Part shown: in pieces, positions 30,101 to 32,052 of the stretch
How the letters are laid out: every line of letters begins with the position of its first letter
Position numbering within the stretch: the first letter of the stretch is position 1
Origin: CAZVON01 sp964628435
GTDB lineage: Bacteria; Patescibacteriota; Microgenomatia; Levybacterales; UBA12049
NCBI GenBank assembly: GCA_964628435.1
Contig: CAZVON010000012.1
Location: 1-32,052, forward strand
Direction: 5' to 3'
DNA length: 32,052 nt
Notes under the pieces: model-generated
Told to the model about the DNA's origin: nothing
Databases searched by the model: none
Seen by the model: only the letters and a program-made list of their open reading frames with translations
Made by a program: the position numbers and the translations under genes

Positions 30101-30664
30101 TTAACTTTGTTCACTCGATACAATCTTAAGATGCAAAGCAGCAAGAGTGAGCGCTGACACTGTCTCACAGTCAGTAATCTCTCCATTTTTGATCATGTGA
30201 AGTGCCTCTTTAAACGGTATTTTTTTCATCTCTGTTATTCCCTCGTCTTCCTGCTTGTGCTCTCCTTGTTCAACAACATTTTTTGCCAATACCATATGGG
30301 TTATCTTATTCATACTCCCATTCATGACATGATTGTATCCTAGCTTTTTCCATTCTTCTGATACTAATCCTGTTTCTTCCTGCAGTTCTCGCCTTGCGGC
30401 CTCAATAATATCTTCACCATCCAAAGCACCCCCTGGAACTTCCCAAAAGAAAACTTTCGCAGCATATCGATACAACCCAATCAAAAATACTTCTTGCTTG
30501 TCAGTCACTGGAACAATCATGACCGATGGTTTCCCTTCAATTATATAATACGTTCCTTTTTCTCCATTCGGCCGAACAATTTCATCTTTTAAAACATCAA
30601 AATATGGGGTGGTGAATACTTTTTTTGAGGAAAGAGTTGTCCATGATTTTTTTGGATCTGACAT
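30101..30664 (-). CDS. NUDIX hydrolase, ADP-ribose pyrophosphatase-like
   Basis: The 187-residue product contains a perfect NUDIX box: Gx5Ex7REUxEExGU at 78-100 (G78, E84, R92, E93, E96, E97, G99). The preceding strand YYIIEGKPSVMIVPVT and the RY(A)AKVFFWEVPGG segment are typical of ADP-ribose or sugar-nucleotide pyrophosphatases (NudF type), which cleave X-diphosphate-nucleosides with Mg2+. The frame is open further upstream into ruvB. I chose the ATG at 30664 because the family begins there and because a TATACT box ends 6 nt upstream. From this start, a 22-nt gap separates it from ruvB. It converges on the ATPase gene, leaving 20 nt between the two stops. Confidence 0.9.
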   Translation of the reverse strand: MSDPKKSWTTLSSKKVFTTPYFDVLKDEIVRPNGEKGTYYIIEGKPSVMIVPVTDKQEVFLIGLYRYAAKVFFWEVPGGALDGEDIIEAARRELQEETGLVSEEWKKLGYNHVMNGSMNKITHMVLAKNVVEQGEHKQEDEGITEMKKIPFKEALHMIKNGEITDCETVSALTLAALHLKIVSSEQS

Positions 30665-30670
30665 ATTCGT

Positions 30671-30676
30671 AGTATA
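30671..30676 (-). promoter_or_regulatory. Possible -10 box before the NUDIX gene
   Basis: On the minus strand TATACT (30676-30671) lies 6 nt before the chosen ATG. No convincing -35 is visible. Read-through from ruvB is possible. Confidence 0.35.
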
Positions 30677-30686
30677 CAGGAAACCG

Positions 30687-31721
30687 TTATAATAAACTTT
30701 GTTGCAGTTTCGAATCAATGTCTTTTGCAGGCATTCCAAAGTGTTGGTAGGCTGATTTTGTTACCATTCTGCCGCGAGGAGTGCGTTTGAGAAATCCGAT
30801 TTGGAGCAAATACGGCTCGACCACATCTTCGATAGTTCCAATGTCTTCTGAAATACTTGCGGCAATGGTTTCAATTCCAACAGGTCCGCCACTATATTTT
30901 TCTATAATTGCTCGCAAAAATCTACGATCCGCACCATCTAACCCCATTGGGTCAACCTCCAGAAGCGATAGCGCGTCTGAGGTTAACGAAATAGTAATAA
31001 TTCCTATTCCTTTAACCGAAGCGTAATCACGGGCACGCTTAAGAAGTTTGAGGGAAATACGAGGGGTTCCTCTACCTCGCTTTGCGATCTCTGAAATACT
31101 TTCTGTATCGATTTTAACACTTAGTTTTTCTGCGGCTTTTTGAATAATTTTTTCAAGCTCTGTTGGATGATAGAAATCCAAACGGTGTACAACGCCAAAT
31201 CGATCCCGAAGCGGCGCAGATAATAATCCAATTCTCGTAGTGGCGCCAATAATGGTAAATTGAGGCAATTCTAACCGCATGGTACGAGCAGATGGACCTT
31301 TCCCAATAATAATATCTAACGCGTAATCTTCCATTGCTGGATAGAGAGTTTCTTCTACCGTTTTATTGAGACGGTGGATTTCGTCGATAAACAAAATGTC
31401 TCCTTTTTCCAAATTGCTTAAAATTGATGCTAGGTCACCAGTTCGCTCAATAGCAGGACCAGAAGTAACTCGAATTTGCGCACCCATTTCTTTGGCAACT
31501 AAATGAGAAAGAGTTGTTTTCCCAAGACCAGGAGGTCCATACAGCAAGATGTGTTCGATTGCTTCACTTCTTTTTTTGGCTGCTGAAATTGCAATTTGCA
31601 GTGATTCTTTAATACTCTCCTGTCCAAAAAACTCTGGCCAAGCTTGAGCACGCAGCGAGGTAAAAAGTACTTCTTCTTCGGGAACTATCTCTTCAGATTT
31701 TGTTGTTAATTTTTTATTCAT
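30687..31721 (-). CDS. ruvB: Holliday junction branch-migration ATPase RuvB
   Basis: RuvB is the hexameric motor that drives branch migration of Holliday junctions with RuvA. The 344-residue product has the AAA+ domain with Walker A GPPGLGKT (62-69) and Walker B IDEIHRLN (112-119). Sensor 1 and the arginine finger lie in ATTRIGLLSAPLRDRFG. The lid GTPRISLKLLKRARDYA and the C-terminal winged helix ending FLKRTPRGRMVT follow. The N-terminus (FTSLRAQAWPEFFGQESIKE) fits the family. ruvA lies immediately upstream on the same strand with a 25-nt gap, and the NUDIX gene lies downstream. No ruvC is seen in the window. Confidence 0.97.
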   Translation of the reverse strand: MNKKLTTKSEEIVPEEEVLFTSLRAQAWPEFFGQESIKESLQIAISAAKKRSEAIEHILLYGPPGLGKTTLSHLVAKEMGAQIRVTSGPAIERTGDLASILSNLEKGDILFIDEIHRLNKTVEETLYPAMEDYALDIIIGKGPSARTMRLELPQFTIIGATTRIGLLSAPLRDRFGVVHRLDFYHPTELEKIIQKAAEKLSVKIDTESISEIAKRGRGTPRISLKLLKRARDYASVKGIGIITISLTSDALSLLEVDPMGLDGADRRFLRAIIEKYSGGPVGIETIAASISEDIGTIEDVVEPYLLQIGFLKRTPRGRMVTKSAYQHFGMPAKDIDSKLQQSLL

Positions 31722-31746
31722 CCTACTAGATTTTTCAATTCGAAAA

Positions 31747-32052
31747 TTATTTTCCTAAGAATTTCAGGGCAAATTTTACTTTCTCTTGCGTTGTTTTCAA
31801 ACTCCCATCCATTGCTCTGATTGCGTGTCCTGCTTCCTGAACCGTAAAACCTAATGCTTGTAATGTTTCTATTACTTCATCGCTATGAAAATCTGAACTG
31901 TTTGATAAATCTAAATCTCCAATTCCTCCTACTTTATTTTTTAGTTCTATTATAATTTTTTGGGCGTTTTTTTTGCCAAGCCTGGACACTCCCGTAAAAA
32001 AAGAAACATTGCCTTTTACAATGGCGTGTATTATTTCCTCTGATGAACCCAG
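31747..32052 (-). CDS. ruvA: Holliday junction protein RuvA, C-terminal part (cut by window edge)
   Basis: The reading frame runs off the right end of the window; 101 residues are visible. It starts with LGSSEEIIHAIVKGNVSFFT and continues into the helix-hairpin-helix segment GVSRLGKKNAQKIIIELKNK. A short acidic linker and the RuvB-binding domain III follow (DEVIETLQALGFTVQEAGHAI), ending FLGK. RuvA binds Holliday junctions as a tetramer and loads RuvB, whose gene is 25 nt downstream. The N-terminal OB-fold domain lies outside the window. Confidence 0.93.
   Translation of the reverse strand: MGSSEEIIHAIVKGNVSFFTGVSRLGKKNAQKIIIELKNKVGGIGDLDLSNSSDFHSDEVIETLQALGFTVQEAGHAIRAMDGSLKTTQEKVKFALKFLGK

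Noticed and set aside
1..32052. CRISPR arrays, tRNA or rRNA genes, insertion sequences, classical intrinsic terminators
   Set aside because: I looked for regularly spaced repeats, cloverleaf-like segments, transposase motifs and GC hairpins followed by U-runs on both strands and found none I could support.

Overview
This is an AT-rich (roughly 35-40% G+C by eye), gene-dense bacterial window using the standard code (TGA ends purQ and purM). Several traits together suggest a Candidate Phyla Radiation (Patescibacteria) genome, perhaps Microgenomates-like: a six-helix half-MFS protein, a compact SigA, a DUF5667-like secreted protein, short start-to-stop spacing, almost no Shine-Dalgarno motifs, and a scaffold gap typical of metagenome assembly. 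The phylum is an inference; the sequence carries no rRNA.

Layout. 1-980 (+): a small four-helix membrane protein and a half-length MFS protein. 1033-3998 (-): dnaG then rpoD, a reduced macromolecular-synthesis pair. 4111-15732 (+): a purine cluster in the order purA, purB, purK, purE, purC-purN fusion, purSL, purQ, HAD phosphatase, purM. 15924-18703 (-): guaA and a CBS-less guaB. Together these cover FGAR formation (PurN), FGAM (PurSL+PurQ), AIR (PurM), CAIR (PurK+PurE), SAICAR (PurC), both PurB steps, AMP via PurA/PurB and GMP via GuaB/GuaA. purF, purD and purH are not in the window.

18770-24121: two large convergent genes for exported cysteine-rich proteins whose stop codons are 3 nt apart. 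The first (857 aa) is the most novel object here. It is an anchored protein with about 17 Cys pairs spaced mostly 11-12 residues apart and recurring about every 34 residues. It also has two copies of a His/Cys domain with an HGxGHGLM motif and ends in an atypical cupredoxin-like domain. The second (924 aa) has a signal peptide, a DUF5667-like domain, a string of small Cys modules and an extensin-like proline-rich tail.

24412-32052: comM/yifB and a GT-C-like membrane protein (+), a P2-type cation ATPase (+), then ruvA (cut by the window edge), ruvB and a NUDIX hydrolase (-).

Regulation. Sigma70-type promoters can be read at many gene starts. In about nine of them the -10 box ends only 4-10 nt before the start codon and there is no ribosome-binding site, so leaderless mRNAs appear common. 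Perfect palindromes sit in front of purB and purE. A GC-rich palindromic element is inserted in frame in both purL and guaA.
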